Of a DNA stretch of 64,000 bases, positions 9,470 to 18,830 are shown one piece after another. A program made the position numbers and the translations under genes. Within the stretch, counting starts at the first letter, position 1. Each line of letters begins with the position of its first letter. The notes under the pieces are model-generated. The model searched no databases. It was not told where the DNA came from and saw only the letters and a list, made by a program, of their open reading frames with translations. Origin of the DNA: JBBSOW01 sp038259365 (lineage in GTDB: Bacteria > Actinomycetota > Actinomycetes > Propionibacteriales > Propionibacteriaceae); NCBI GenBank assembly GCA_038259365.1, contig JBBSOW010000005.1:9954-73953 (forward strand), written 5' to 3'.

Positions 9470-10665
9470 ATCGCTTCCAACACCAGCGCGTCGCCCTGCC
9501 CGCCGCCGCCGCACAACGCGGCGACGGTGCACCTGGCCTCGCCGCGGTGGAGCAGGCTCGCCAGGTGCAGGGCCAGCCGCGCCCCCGAGGCTCCCACCGG
9601 GTGCCCGAGCGCGATCGCGCCGCCATGCACGTTGACTCGCTCGTCGAGGTCACTCTCGCTGAGGCCGAGAGCCCTCGAACTGGCGATCGACACCGCGGCG
9701 AAGGCCTCGTTGATCTCGTACAAGTCGTAGTCGCCGACGCCGATTCCCGCTCGTTCGCTCGCCGCGCGGATCGCCCGTTCGGGTTGCAGCTGCAGCGAAG
9801 AGTCCGGCCCGGCCACCTGGGCGTAGGCCCCCACCCGGGCCCACGGTCGGCACCCCATCCGCTCGGCCGCCCGCTCGCTCATGACGACAACGGCCGCGGC
9901 CCCGTCCGATATCTGGCTGGCCGATCCGGCGGTGATGGAGCCTGCCGAATCGAAGGCCGGACGCAGCTTCGTCAGCGTCTCCACCGTCGTGGCGGGCCGC
10001 ACGCCTTCGTCGGCGTCGACGATCAGCGGTTCCCCGCGTCGCTGCGGCACCGAGACCGGCTCGATCTCCGCGAAGTCTCCGAAGGTCCGGGCCCGGGCGG
10101 CTAGCCGGTGCGAGCGCGCCGCGAAGGCGTCCTGATCCTCGCGGCTGACACCGGCTCCACCGACGTTGCACGACTCGGTGAGTGCCCCCATGGACTGGTG
10201 GGTGAAGATGTCCCACAGGGCGTCGTAGGAGAGGCTGTCGACGAGCGTGGCGTCGCCGTAGCCCACTCCCTGCCGCGCTCGTGGCAACAGATGCGGGGCC
10301 TGGCTCATGGACTCCATCCCGCCCGCGACGACGACCTCGCAGTGTCCCGCGCGAATGAAGGCGTCGGCGATCGCGATCGAGTGCAGCCCGGACAGGCACA
10401 CCTTGTTCACCGTGGTCGCGGGCACGCTCATGGCGATGCCCGCTTTGACGGCGGCCTGCCGCGCGGGCATCTGCCCCACCCCGGCGAGGAGCACCTGCCC
10501 CAGGATCACCTCATCGACCGCCCCCGGATCGACGCCCGCCCGCTGCAGCGCCGCCGCCACGGCGATCCCGCCGAGGTCGGTGCTCGTCAATCCGCTCAAC
10601 GCCCCCAGGTACTTCCCGATGGGAGTGCGGGCTCCGCCCACGATGACCGATCCGTTAGCTGCCAT
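9466..10665 (-). CDS. Acetyl-CoA C-acetyltransferase (thiolase)
   Basis: 399 aa, ATG 10665. Makes or cleaves acetoacetyl-CoA (or longer 3-ketoacyl-CoAs). The family triad is visible: nucleophile Cys90 in 'NKVCLSGLHS', 'NEAFAAV', the His loop 'GGAIALGHPVGASGAR', and the second Cys in 'CGGGGQGDAL'. Length fits biosynthetic/degradative thiolases. Its stop overlaps the meaB start, so the two are coupled. It is divergent from mce across 60 bp. Together with the hydroxyacyl-CoA dehydrogenase at 18.9 kb and the CoA-transferase at 46-48 kb it can serve butyrate/ketone-body type metabolism. Confidence 0.93.
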   Translation of the reverse strand: MAANGSVIVGGARTPIGKYLGALSGLTSTDLGGIAVAAALQRAGVDPGAVDEVILGQVLLAGVGQMPARQAAVKAGIAMSVPATTVNKVCLSGLHSIAIADAFIRAGHCEVVVAGGMESMSQAPHLLPRARQGVGYGDATLVDSLSYDALWDIFTHQSMGALTESCNVGGAGVSREDQDAFAARSHRLAARARTFGDFAEIEPVSVPQRRGEPLIVDADEGVRPATTVETLTKLRPAFDSAGSITAGSASQISDGAAAVVVMSERAAERMGCRPWARVGAYAQVAGPDSSLQLQPERAIRAASERAGIGVGDYDLYEINEAFAAVSIASSRALGLSESDLDERVNVHGGAIALGHPVGASGARLALHLASLLHRGEARCTVAALCGGGGQGDALVLEAM

Positions 10666-10725
10666 GGCTTCAGCCTAAACTCATGTCCCCGGGCTCGGGA
10701 ACCGTCGAGGTGAAACAATGGCCGG

Positions 10726-11322
10726 GTGGCTCCCTCTTCGCATCCCCTTGGCCCACCGCCCGATGGTTCCCGCGGTACTCGCGCGGACGCCATCACCGAT
10801 CTGTTCGAGGGCATCGATCACGTCGGCTACGCCGTGGCAGACCTGGACCGGGCCATCGAATTCCACACCGCGGTCCTGGGCTGGCACCTGGTGCATCGCG
10901 AGCGCAACGAGGACCAGGGCGTCGATGAAGCGATGCTGCAGGCGAGCGTGGCGGCCCCCGATGCGCAACCCTGGCCAGCGCAGATCCAGCTGCTGGCTCC
11001 CCTGTCCGAGGAGTCGAGCATCGGCAAGTTCTTGGCCAGGTCGGGGCCCGGGGTTCAGCAGGTGGCCTACCGCGTGGCCGACCTAGCGGCGACGACCCGC
11101 GTCCTCGCCGAGCGTGGCGTCGGTGTGGTCTACCCGGAGCCGCGCCGCGGCACCGCGGGCTCGTTGATCAACTTCCTGCACCCTAAGGAAACTGGCGGAA
11201 TACTGCTCGAACTGGTGCAGCATTTGGACGCGGACGGGCGCGCTGAGCACGAACGACGAGCGGCTAGCCTAGAGTCTCCACCCCTTCCATACCCTCAAGG
11301 AGTGATCGAAGATGGCCGATAG
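10726..11322 (+). CDS. mce: Methylmalonyl-CoA epimerase (VOC family)
   Basis: 198 aa, GTG 10726 (a stop lies just upstream, so no earlier start; GAGGTGA is 12 nt away). Converts (2S)- to (2R)-methylmalonyl-CoA. Expected metal ligands are His32 (GIDHVGYA), Gln88 (QIQLLAP) and Glu162 (LLELVQ). The fourth ligand, His91 in the Propionibacterium enzyme within 'LHHMAW', is here Gln112 in 'GVQQVAYRV'. I recall this QQ variant in other actinobacterial homologues, so it may be a lineage trait rather than damage. The gene overlaps the next one by 11 nt, suggesting coupling with the DivIVA-like protein. Confidence 0.88.
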   Translation: MAPSSHPLGPPPDGSRGTRADAITDLFEGIDHVGYAVADLDRAIEFHTAVLGWHLVHRERNEDQGVDEAMLQASVAAPDAQPWPAQIQLLAPLSEESSIGKFLARSGPGVQQVAYRVADLAATTRVLAERGVGVVYPEPRRGTAGSLINFLHPKETGGILLELVQHLDADGRAEHERRAASLESPPLPYPQGVIEDGR

Positions 11323-12592
11323 GTCCGGTCTGAGCCTGTTCGACGAAGCCGCCAGTGCGGCGGGGAGCTTCCCCCGCGCCCGTAAGGGCTACGACACCGA
11401 GGTCGTCGACGATTACGTGATCGCGCTGGAAGACGCGGTCAAGCAACTGCGTCGACAAAACCACCAGCTGGAAGCCGATCTCGCCGACGCCAAGGAGAAG
11501 GCCGCCACCGCTAAACCCGATGTGCAGCGCCTCGGGCGGCACGCGTCGACGATCATGCACGGAGCCGAACTGCAGGCCGACGAGACCGCCGCCACCGCCG
11601 ACCGCGAGCGCACCGAGATCATCTTCGCCTCCGAAGAGCAGGCGCGCCAGATCGTGGATCGCGGCCGGGCCGAGGCCCAAGACGTCAAGGTGACCGCCCT
11701 GACCGAGGCGCAGGAATTGCGCGAGCGGTTGGAGCGGTTGTCCGCCGAGCAACTCGAGCAGGCCCGAGGCGACGCCGGCCGGATCGTCGACAACGCCAAC
11801 AATCGCGCCCAGATGATCCTGGCCGAGGCCAACAACGCCGCGGCAACCGCCCGCGAGGGCGCGCGGCTCGAGGCCGAGAATCTGCGCCAGCGCGCCGCCC
11901 GCGAGGCCAGCCAGTTGCGGTTGGCGGCAGAGACCGCCCGCGAAGAGCTCCTGGCCAAGCTCGCCGACGAACACGCCGAAGCGTCGAGCACCACGGCCGC
12001 CCTGATGGCCGACGCCGAGCACCAGTCCGCGGTGGTCAGCGAGCGGATCGAGGCCAACATCGCCGAGGCCATCCGGGTGCGCAACGACGCCGTCTCCGAC
12101 GCCGAGGTCGTCAAGGCCCGGGCCGCCCGGGTCAGCGAGCAGGAGGTCCAGCGGGCCCACGAACAGGCCGAGGCCTCGATCCGGATGGCCGAAGAGAAGG
12201 TCGCCCAACGCCAGCGCGAGATCCAGGCCGACACCGATGCGCTGAGGGCCCGTAAACGCGCCATCTTGAGCCAGCTCGCCAACCTGTCCCAGCTCGCGAG
12301 CAGCACCGCCGCCGACTTCCCCGAGGATGGCCCCGATCGCTCGGGTGCGGAACAAGCCGAGCCCGAGCAAGCCGAGCCGGAGCAAACCGAGCCCGAGCAA
12401 GCCGAGCCCGAGCAAGCCGAGCCCGGGGAGTCCCAACCCGTCGGATCGAGCGACGACGACCACGAGACGACGACGATGGTTCACCGCCGCAGCGATGGGT
12501 GGGCCCCAGACGGCGGCGAGCCGACGCTGGTCGATCAACCGGCCGTCGCGAGCGCTCCCCCGTCCGCCGCCCCCGGAACCAATGGGCCCTGA
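11312..12592 (+). CDS. DivIVA-like polar coiled-coil protein
   Basis: 426 aa. Residues 20-37 ('FPRARKGYDTEVVDDYV') match the N-terminal membrane-targeting/crossover region of DivIVA proteins. Residues about 38-330 are almost unbroken coiled coil rich in Ala, Glu and Arg. The tail has five EQAEP repeats and then acidic, disordered sequence. In Streptomyces the coiled-coil proteins Scy and FilP are encoded beside the same epimerase gene (known gene order), so a role in polar growth or envelope scaffolding is likely. The start overlaps mce by 11 nt and the end overlaps lysX by 11 nt. It is too short to be a full Scy. Confidence 0.75.
   Translation: MADRSGLSLFDEAASAAGSFPRARKGYDTEVVDDYVIALEDAVKQLRRQNHQLEADLADAKEKAATAKPDVQRLGRHASTIMHGAELQADETAATADRERTEIIFASEEQARQIVDRGRAEAQDVKVTALTEAQELRERLERLSAEQLEQARGDAGRIVDNANNRAQMILAEANNAAATAREGARLEAENLRQRAAREASQLRLAAETAREELLAKLADEHAEASSTTAALMADAEHQSAVVSERIEANIAEAIRVRNDAVSDAEVVKARAARVSEQEVQRAHEQAEASIRMAEEKVAQRQREIQADTDALRARKRAILSQLANLSQLASSTAADFPEDGPDRSGAEQAEPEQAEPEQTEPEQAEPEQAEPGESQPVGSSDDDHETTTMVHRRSDGWAPDGGEPTLVDQPAVASAPPSAAPGTNGP
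12350..12424 (+). repeat. 15-bp tandem repeat x5 in the DivIVA-like gene
   Basis: Five consecutive copies of a GAGCAAGCCGAGCCC-like unit encode EQAEP five times in the disordered tail (residues about 347-371). The unit length keeps the frame, so copy number can vary without breaking the protein. Confidence 0.9.
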
Positions 12593-15500
12593 ACCGGGTC
12601 GGGGGCAGCTGACGCCGCCTGCGGAGACGGGCTCGCGCTACGCCCGCTTCATCACCGCCCGACGGGCCGCGCTGGCCAACGGCGTCGGCGCTCGATTGAG
12701 CAAGCTCGCGCCGCGGCGCGAGTTCTTCGCCCGGTTGCTGATCGCGGCCTACTGGCTCGCGTCCGCATTGGCCATCGCGCTGACCTTGCTGCGTCGGCGC
12801 CGTCCCGCCGAGAACTCGCTGGCCGAGGTCGCCTTCGAGATGCTCAATCTGCCGTTGACCGCCTCGGTGGTGTCGGCGGTCGGGCTGGTCCTTCTCACGG
12901 GGGCCTTGATGCGGCGAAAGCGGGTCGCGCTGTACGTGGTGCTCGCCTTCCAGGTTGTCGGCGTCGGGGTGGGTGTCCTCGAAATCGGCTCGATCCTGGC
13001 CGGCGAATTCCGCTGGCGCTCGATGATCGAACTCGGTATCGCGTTGGTGGCCCTGGCGCTGTCGCTCGCCCTTAGCGCGGTGGCTTGGTGGCTGCGGCCG
13101 GCCTTTCCGGCCCGTCTGACGCGAGGTTCGTGGCTCGGCGGAGCCGGCGTGATCGTGGGTGGCAGCCTGCTGACGGTTCTCCTCACCCACGTCATGTTGC
13201 TGGCCACCAAATCGGCGACCAGTGGTTCGGAGCTGAAGGTATTGCGGGTCGCGGTGGCTCGCGCGCTCGATCTCTCCAGGCCCACTCGATCCGACCTGCG
13301 CAACATCCCGTTCTGGCTTCCCGAGGTCACGGCGGTGCTGTTCGCGATCACGCTGATCGTGGGCACGTGGCTGTTTCTCACGTCCGCCCGTCGCCGAGGC
13401 GGGTGGAGCGAAGCCACCGAGGTCACCATCCGCAGCCTGCTGGCCCAGCACGGCCAGGAGGATTCCCTGGGCTACTTCGCCACCCGGCGCGATCGCGAGT
13501 TCATCGCCGAGCCGGGAAACCGAGCCGGGGTTTCCTACCGGGTCCTCGGATCGGCCTGCATCGCCGCCGGCGATCCCATCGGTGACCCCCAACACTGGTC
13601 GGGCGCCATCTCGGCGTGGCTCGCCTACGCCCGCACCTACGGCTGGGTTCCCGGCGTCATCTCCACCAGCGAGCGTGGCGCCCGCGCCTACGCCGAACGC
13701 GGCCTGCAGATCCTCACCCTTGGCGACGAGGCGGTGCTGCGCGGCGACACCTTCGCGATCAACAGCACAACGCTGACCCCGGTACGCAAGGCCGCCGAAC
13801 GCGTCCGGCGGGCGGGGGTCACCATCGACATCTGCCGACACGCCGAACTCGGCGCCGAGCAACTCCGGGAGATCACCGAGCTCGCCGATACCTGGCGCCA
13901 CGGAGAGACCGAACGCGGATTCTCGATGGCGCTGAACCGGCTCGGCGATCCCGCCGATGGGCGCTGCATGCTCGTCGTGGCCAGGGCCGAAGGAGAACCG
14001 GTCGGGTTGTTGTCGTTCGTCCCCTGGGGCAACCGCGATCTGTCGCTGGATGTGATGCGGCGCTCTCCCGAGGCCCCCAACGGTTTGACGGAGGCGATGG
14101 TCACCGAGCTGATGGGCCAGGCCGGCGCGCTGGGCGTCTGCCGCGTCTCGCTGAACTTCGCGGTGTTGCGGCGAAGCTTCGCCGAGGCCGATCGGCTCGG
14201 GGCCACCCACGTTCAACGTCTGAACTCCTCGATCCTCGGGCTGTTCGATCGGTTCCTCCAACTGGAGCGGCTGTATCGCAGCAACGAAAAATTTCACCCG
14301 CAGTGGGTTCCTCGCTACGTGTGCTTCGACGGGACCCTCACGCTGCCCAAGCTGGTGCTCTCGGCCGGGCGGCTGGAGGGCTTCGGTCCGGCATGGCTAC
14401 AACCAGCGGATCGCCGGGCGGAGCTGTCCGCCCAGGCCCTCGCCGAGATCGATCGGATCGAGTTCGCGCCCCAGGTCAGCTCCCTGCTTCCCAAGCGGAG
14501 TTCGCTGAGCCGGATCCGCCTCGAGCACGCTGAACGGCTGTCCCGGCTTGGCATGGCCCCCTACCCCGTGGGCGTCTCGGTGGAGCACAGCGTCGCCGGC
14601 CTGCAGCAGTGGAGCGGTTCGAGTGCCCGGATCTTTGGCCGGGTCACGCGCCTTCGCGACCACGGTGGCGTGGTCTTCGTCGAGCTGAGCGATGCAGGAG
14701 TGCGCGAACAGGCCATCCTGGAGCGCGAGCACTGCGCGCGCACGCGCGCGTTCGCCGACCTGATCGATGTCGGCGACCTCGTCGTCCTGCGCGCCCGCCG
14801 CGGCAACTCGCGCACCGGCACGCCGTCGTTGCTGGTCGAGGATTGGCAACCGGCCGCCAAGTCGCTGCAGCCGATCCCTTTCGGGGGCTGGGACGATCCC
14901 AATCAGCGCCTGCGGCGGCGAGCGACCGACCTGCTGGTCCATCCCGAGGCCGCCGCCCTGCTGCGCCAGCGCAGCCGCGCGATCGCCTCGGTGCGCGCCA
15001 CCTTGAGCGAGGCCGGCTTCGCCGAGGTGGAGACGCCGATGCTGCAGACCGTGCACGGGGGCGCGAACGCCCGTCCGTTCCGCACCCACATCAACGCCTA
15101 CGGCGTCGATCTCACCTTGCGCATCGCCCCCGAACTGGCGCTGAAGAAGCTTCTCGTGGGCGGGATGGGGCCGATCTTCGAGATCGGGCGCAACTTCCGC
15201 AACGAGGGAGCCGACGCCACCCACAACCCCGAGTTCACCTCGTTGGAGGCCTACCAGCCGTTCGCCGACTACACGACGATGCGGCTGCTCACCGAGCGCC
15301 TGATCAAGGCCGCCGCCCGATCGGTGCACGGCGCCGAGGTCCTCCCGCTGCTCGGCCGCGACGCCTCGGCAACCTCTACTACGACGGCCCCGCCGGTGGG
15401 ATACGCCATGTCCGACATCTCGGGAGATTGGCCAGTCGTCACCGTCTGTGCGGCCGTGTCGGCGGCGGTGGGCCGCACCGTCGGCCTGGACACCGAGATC

Positions 15501-15977
15501 GATGAGTTGTTGGAGCTGGCGCGCGAGCACGAGGTCGCCGTGCGTGACGGCATGCGCCAGGGCGCGATCATCGAGGAACTGTACGGGGAGCTCGTCGAGG
15601 CCACGACCGTGACGCCGACGTTCTACTGCGATTTTCCCGCCGAAACCTCTCCGCTGACCGCCCCCCACCGCAGCGTTCCTGGACTCACCGAGCGCTGGGA
15701 TCTGGTGGCCAACACGATGGAGATCGGCACGGCCTACTCCGAGCTGTCCGATCCGCTGGAGCAGCGTCGGCGCCTCACCGAGCAGTCGCTGAAAGCCGCC
15801 GCGGGCGACGTCGAGGCCATGCAGATCGACGAGGACTTCCTGCTGGCGCTGGAGAACGGGATGCCGCCCGCTGGCGGGCTCGGGATCGGCATGGATCGCC
15901 TCGTCATGTTGCTCACCGCCACCTCCATCCGCGACGTGCTGAGCTTTCCGTTCGTCAAGCCGCTGAACCGCCCCTGA
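12582..15977 (+). CDS. lysX: LysX: lysyl-phosphatidylglycerol synthetase fused to lysyl-tRNA synthetase
   Basis: 1131 aa from ATG 12582, overlapping the previous stop by 11 nt; the longer upstream frame is only an out-of-frame reading of the EQAEP repeats. The N-terminal third has about six membrane helices (roughly residues 45-270). It is followed by an MprF-like DUF2156 aminoacyl-transferase domain (about 280-610), an OB-fold anticodon domain ('ARIFGRVTRLRDHGGVVFVELSD') and a class II LysRS core with motif 2 'FEIGRNFRNEGADATHNPEFT' near 865 and motif 3 'GGLGIGMDRLVML' near 1100. It charges tRNA-Lys and moves lysine to phosphatidylglycerol, giving resistance to cationic peptides. Close in length to mycobacterial LysX. 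Confidence 0.93.
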   Translation: MGPEPGRGQLTPPAETGSRYARFITARRAALANGVGARLSKLAPRREFFARLLIAAYWLASALAIALTLLRRRRPAENSLAEVAFEMLNLPLTASVVSAVGLVLLTGALMRRKRVALYVVLAFQVVGVGVGVLEIGSILAGEFRWRSMIELGIALVALALSLALSAVAWWLRPAFPARLTRGSWLGGAGVIVGGSLLTVLLTHVMLLATKSATSGSELKVLRVAVARALDLSRPTRSDLRNIPFWLPEVTAVLFAITLIVGTWLFLTSARRRGGWSEATEVTIRSLLAQHGQEDSLGYFATRRDREFIAEPGNRAGVSYRVLGSACIAAGDPIGDPQHWSGAISAWLAYARTYGWVPGVISTSERGARAYAERGLQILTLGDEAVLRGDTFAINSTTLTPVRKAAERVRRAGVTIDICRHAELGAEQLREITELADTWRHGETERGFSMALNRLGDPADGRCMLVVARAEGEPVGLLSFVPWGNRDLSLDVMRRSPEAPNGLTEAMVTELMGQAGALGVCRVSLNFAVLRRSFAEADRLGATHVQRLNSSILGLFDRFLQLERLYRSNEKFHPQWVPRYVCFDGTLTLPKLVLSAGRLEGFGPAWLQPADRRAELSAQALAEIDRIEFAPQVSSLLPKRSSLSRIRLEHAERLSRLGMAPYPVGVSVEHSVAGLQQWSGSSARIFGRVTRLRDHGGVVFVELSDAGVREQAILEREHCARTRAFADLIDVGDLVVLRARRGNSRTGTPSLLVEDWQPAAKSLQPIPFGGWDDPNQRLRRRATDLLVHPEAAALLRQRSRAIASVRATLSEAGFAEVETPMLQTVHGGANARPFRTHINAYGVDLTLRIAPELALKKLLVGGMGPIFEIGRNFRNEGADATHNPEFTSLEAYQPFADYTTMRLLTERLIKAAARSVHGAEVLPLLGRDASATSTTTAPPVGYAMSDISGDWPVVTVCAAVSAAVGRTVGLDTEIDELLELAREHEVAVRDGMRQGAIIEELYGELVEATTVTPTFYCDFPAETSPLTAPHRSVPGLTERWDLVANTMEIGTAYSELSDPLEQRRRLTEQSLKAAAGDVEAMQIDEDFLLALENGMPPAGGLGIGMDRLVMLLTATSIRDVLSFPFVKPLNRP

Positions 15978-16039
15978 CGCCGCCAACCTGGCGCGAATAG
16001 AGTGCGGATCAGCGCGGCTAACGGACGGAGGGGGTCGGG

Positions 16040-17299
16040 ATGCGGATCGCCATGGTGAGCCTGCACACCTCGCCCCTGGCCGCGCCCGGGGCCGGGGACG
16101 CCGGCGGGATGAACATCGTGGTGCTCCACCTCAGCGAAGCGTTGGCGCAGCTGGGCCACAGCGTGGAGATCCTCACCCGCCGGCAATCCGAGGAGGATCC
16201 GGATTGGGCCGAGATCCGCCGGGCTTCGGTTGCCCAACAACGAATCGGCGTGCGCTACCTCACCGCCGGCCCCACCCGTGTCCTGGCCAAGAGCCGCCAA
16301 GACGCTCACACCCCGGAGTTCGAGCGAGCGCTACGGCAGGTGGGCCGCGACGGCGAATCGAAGGGACGCACGCCGTACGACGTGCTGCACTCCCACCACT
16401 GGATGTCCGGCATTGCCGCCGAGCCCGTGGCGCGGCAGTGGGGTATCCCGCACGTGCAGAGCTACCACAGCATCGCCGCGTTGCCCGATGCTCCGCTAGA
16501 CGAGGGCGAACCGCCGGAATCCCCCGACCGCAACGCCGGCGAGCGGCACCTGGCGCGGGTGAGCGATCTGGTCATCGCCATCAGCCGGGCCGAGGCGGCC
16601 ACGATCATCGGGGCGGGCGTCAATGGATTGGGCGCCGATCCCGAGCGCGTGGCCGTCGTTGCTCCGGGCGTCGACGCCGAGCTCTTCCGGCCTCGCGTGG
16701 GACCCGTCGAGATCGATCCCGGCTACGTGCTCGTGGCGGCCCGGCTCCAGCCCCTCAAAGGCATCGACCTTGCGGTGGAGGCGCTGGCCGCGGTGCCCGC
16801 CGCGATCCGGCCGCGGCTCGTCGTGGCGGGCGATGTGTCCGATGACTTCATCGACTATCGTCGCCATCTCGCCAAGCTCGTCGCCGCCAACGACCTGGCC
16901 GAGGACGTGCACTTCATCGGGCCCCGCACCCGAGACGAGCTCGCCATCCTGCTCCGCGAGGCGCGACTCTGCCTCATCACCTCCCATTCGGAGACGTTCG
17001 GCCTCATCGCCCTCGAGGCGGCGGCCAGTGGGACCCCCGTCATCGCGGCGGATTCCGGCGGATTACGCGAGGCCGTGGCCGACGGGGTGAGCGGGTTGCT
17101 CGTCCCCGAGCGGGATCCGGCGGCGTGGGCCGCGGCCATCGTCCGCGTGCTCACCGACGCCGATCTCAACGCCGATCTGCGCCGCCGCGCCCGCCCGTGG
17201 GCGAGCGGGTTCACCTGGCGGCGGGCGGCGCGTCAGCACGCCGACCTCTACGCCAAGACCATCCTCGAACTCCAGCCCGGAAAGCCAGCACATGAATAG
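16040..17299 (+). CDS. mshA: D-inositol-3-phosphate glycosyltransferase MshA
   Basis: 419 aa GT4-family enzyme, first step of mycothiol synthesis: it joins N-acetylglucosamine from UDP-GlcNAc to 1-L-inositol 1-phosphate. The N-terminus 'RIAMVSLHTSPLAAPGAGDAGGMNIVV' and 'HSHHWMSGIAAEPVARQWGIPHVQSYHS' are typical of MshA. The C-terminal nucleotide-sugar site ends in 'SHSETFGLIALEAAASGTPVIAADSGG' with the E-x7-E motif. The ATG is preceded by GGAGGG. The end overlaps the PIG-L deacetylase gene by 8 nt, placing the first two mycothiol steps together. Confidence 0.93.
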   Translation: MRIAMVSLHTSPLAAPGAGDAGGMNIVVLHLSEALAQLGHSVEILTRRQSEEDPDWAEIRRASVAQQRIGVRYLTAGPTRVLAKSRQDAHTPEFERALRQVGRDGESKGRTPYDVLHSHHWMSGIAAEPVARQWGIPHVQSYHSIAALPDAPLDEGEPPESPDRNAGERHLARVSDLVIAISRAEAATIIGAGVNGLGADPERVAVVAPGVDAELFRPRVGPVEIDPGYVLVAARLQPLKGIDLAVEALAAVPAAIRPRLVVAGDVSDDFIDYRRHLAKLVAANDLAEDVHFIGPRTRDELAILLREARLCLITSHSETFGLIALEAAASGTPVIAADSGGLREAVADGVSGLLVPERDPAAWAAAIVRVLTDADLNADLRRRARPWASGFTWRRAARQHADLYAKTILELQPGKPAHE

Positions 17300-18041
17300 G
17301 CCAAACCCCCTCCACACGGTCGCCGATTGGGTGGGGCCAGTGCTGTTCGTGCACGCCCATCCCGACGACGAGACCATCGCCACCGGGGCGCTCATCTTGG
17401 AGTTGGTGGCACAAGGGATCCAGGTGGATCTGGTCACCGCCACCCGCGGCGAACGCGGCGAGGTCGTCCCCGGCTCCACCGCCGCCGCGGAAGGTAGCGT
17501 CGAGCTGGCCCAGCACCGCGAGGGCGAGATCACCCAGGCACTGTTCGTTCTCGGGGTGAGCCGGCGCTGTTACCTCGGGACCTCCCCGGCCCGGGCACAC
17601 GGTCAGGGGCGCCGGTACTTCGATTCCGGCATGCGCTGGCTGCGACCCGGCCTCGCGGGTCCCGCCGAGGACTCGGGACCGCAGGCCTTGACGAATGCGC
17701 CGCTGGCCGAGGCGGTGGCGGACCTGTGCGCGGCGATCGAGACCTGGCGACCCGCCCGAATCGTCAGCTACGACGAGGGCGGGGGTTACGGCCACCCCGA
17801 TCACGTCCGCGTGCACGAGATCGTCCGCGCGGCGGCGGTCCAGACCGGTGTGGCGCTCACCGAGGTCGCCACCGACCCGGCTGGCACCGCCGCACTGGAC
17901 CTGTCCGCCCACCTGGATCGGGTGCGGCGAGCGCTTGCTGCCCATCGCAGCCAGGTCACCGTCGACGGCTCGGAGATCGTGCACGTCGGCGGTCAGCGAG
18001 AGCCCATCACCACCCAGATCGAGCTTCGCCCGATCGGCTGA
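17292..18041 (+). CDS. mshB: PIG-L family deacetylase, probably MshB (mycothiol synthesis)
   Basis: 249 aa. Zn-dependent N-acetylglucosaminyl deacetylase fold: 'FVHAHPDDETIATGA' holds the His and Asp metal ligands, and 'DEGGGYGHPDHVRVHEIV' the second His site. MshB removes acetate from GlcNAc-inositol. The start overlaps mshA by 8 nt, which strongly favours this role. It is about 50 residues shorter than M. tuberculosis MshB, so the related mycothiol-conjugate amidase or another PIG-L enzyme cannot be fully excluded. It converges on nucS with a 6-bp gap. Confidence 0.8.
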   Translation: MNRPNPLHTVADWVGPVLFVHAHPDDETIATGALILELVAQGIQVDLVTATRGERGEVVPGSTAAAEGSVELAQHREGEITQALFVLGVSRRCYLGTSPARAHGQGRRYFDSGMRWLRPGLAGPAEDSGPQALTNAPLAEAVADLCAAIETWRPARIVSYDEGGGYGHPDHVRVHEIVRAAAVQTGVALTEVATDPAGTAALDLSAHLDRVRRALAAHRSQVTVDGSEIVHVGGQREPITTQIELRPIG

Positions 18042-18047
18042 ATGAGG

Positions 18048-18752
18048 CTAGAAGAGCCGATCGTCGGCGTTGTCGAGCCCGCGGAGGGCGTCGTAATCCA
18101 CCGTGAGGCATGAGATCCCGCGATCGGCGGCCAGGACCTTGGCCTGGGGCTTGATCTGCTGGGCGGCGAAGACCCCCTTGACCTCGCCGAGCAACGGGTC
18201 CCGGTTCATCAACTCCAGGTAGCGGGTGAGCTGCTCGACGCCGTCGATCTCCCCGCGGCGCTTGATCTCCACCGCCACGTATCGACCGCCCGCGTCGCGA
18301 CACAGCAGGTCAACCGGCCCGATGGCGGTCATGTACTCCCGGCGCACGAGCGACCAACCGTGGCCGAAGGTGTGCGGGTGCTCGGCCAAGAGCTCCTGCA
18401 GATGGGCCTCGACCCCGTCCTTTTGCAGACCGGGATCGATCCCCAGCTCGTGGCTGGAGTCGTGGAAGATCCGCGCGATGGAGATCTGCAGCGTGTCGCC
18501 GTTCTTGCCGGTGACGGTCCACAGCTCGGTCAAGGGCTCGGCATCGGCTACGGCCTCGACCTCGGCCGGGGCCGGGGCGGTCGTCAGCGTGCACGGCGGG
18601 CTCATCCAGTTGAGCGGTTTGAACGCGCGGTCGTCGGCGTGAATCGAGACCGAGCCGTCCGCCTTCACCAGGATCAAGCGGTTCGCCATCGGGAGGTGGG
18701 CCGTCAACCGTCCCGCGTAATCGACCTGACACCGAGCAATGACCAACCGCAC
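18048..18752 (-). CDS. nucS: Mismatch-specific endonuclease NucS (EndoMS)
   Basis: 234 aa. NucS replaces MutS-MutL mismatch repair in actinobacteria and archaea, cutting both strands at G-T, G-G and T-T mismatches. The N-terminal DNA-binding domain begins MRLVIARCQVDYAGRL. The RecB-like C-terminal nuclease shows 'GPVDLLCRD' and 'YVAVEIKRRGEIDGVEQLTRYLE', with the D...ExK...Q catalytic set. The very end 'DDRLF' matches the sliding-clamp-binding tail of known NucS proteins. It is divergent from the hydroxyacyl-CoA dehydrogenase gene across a gap holding a palindrome. Confidence 0.93.
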   Translation of the reverse strand: MRLVIARCQVDYAGRLTAHLPMANRLILVKADGSVSIHADDRAFKPLNWMSPPCTLTTAPAPAEVEAVADAEPLTELWTVTGKNGDTLQISIARIFHDSSHELGIDPGLQKDGVEAHLQELLAEHPHTFGHGWSLVRREYMTAIGPVDLLCRDAGGRYVAVEIKRRGEIDGVEQLTRYLELMNRDPLLGEVKGVFAAQQIKPQAKVLAADRGISCLTVDYDALRGLDNADDRLF

Positions 18753-18830
18753 CCGATCAACCTACAAGAGAATCGCCCGACGGGCCGTTTCTCCTCGCTC
18801 GCCTCACCGTGACCCGACAGCGTCCTACGC

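Noticed and set aside
12327..12581. N-terminal extension of the lysX frame (PSPSKPS repeats)
   Set aside because: It is an out-of-frame reading of the EQAEP repeat in the preceding gene; homologues begin near ATG 12582.
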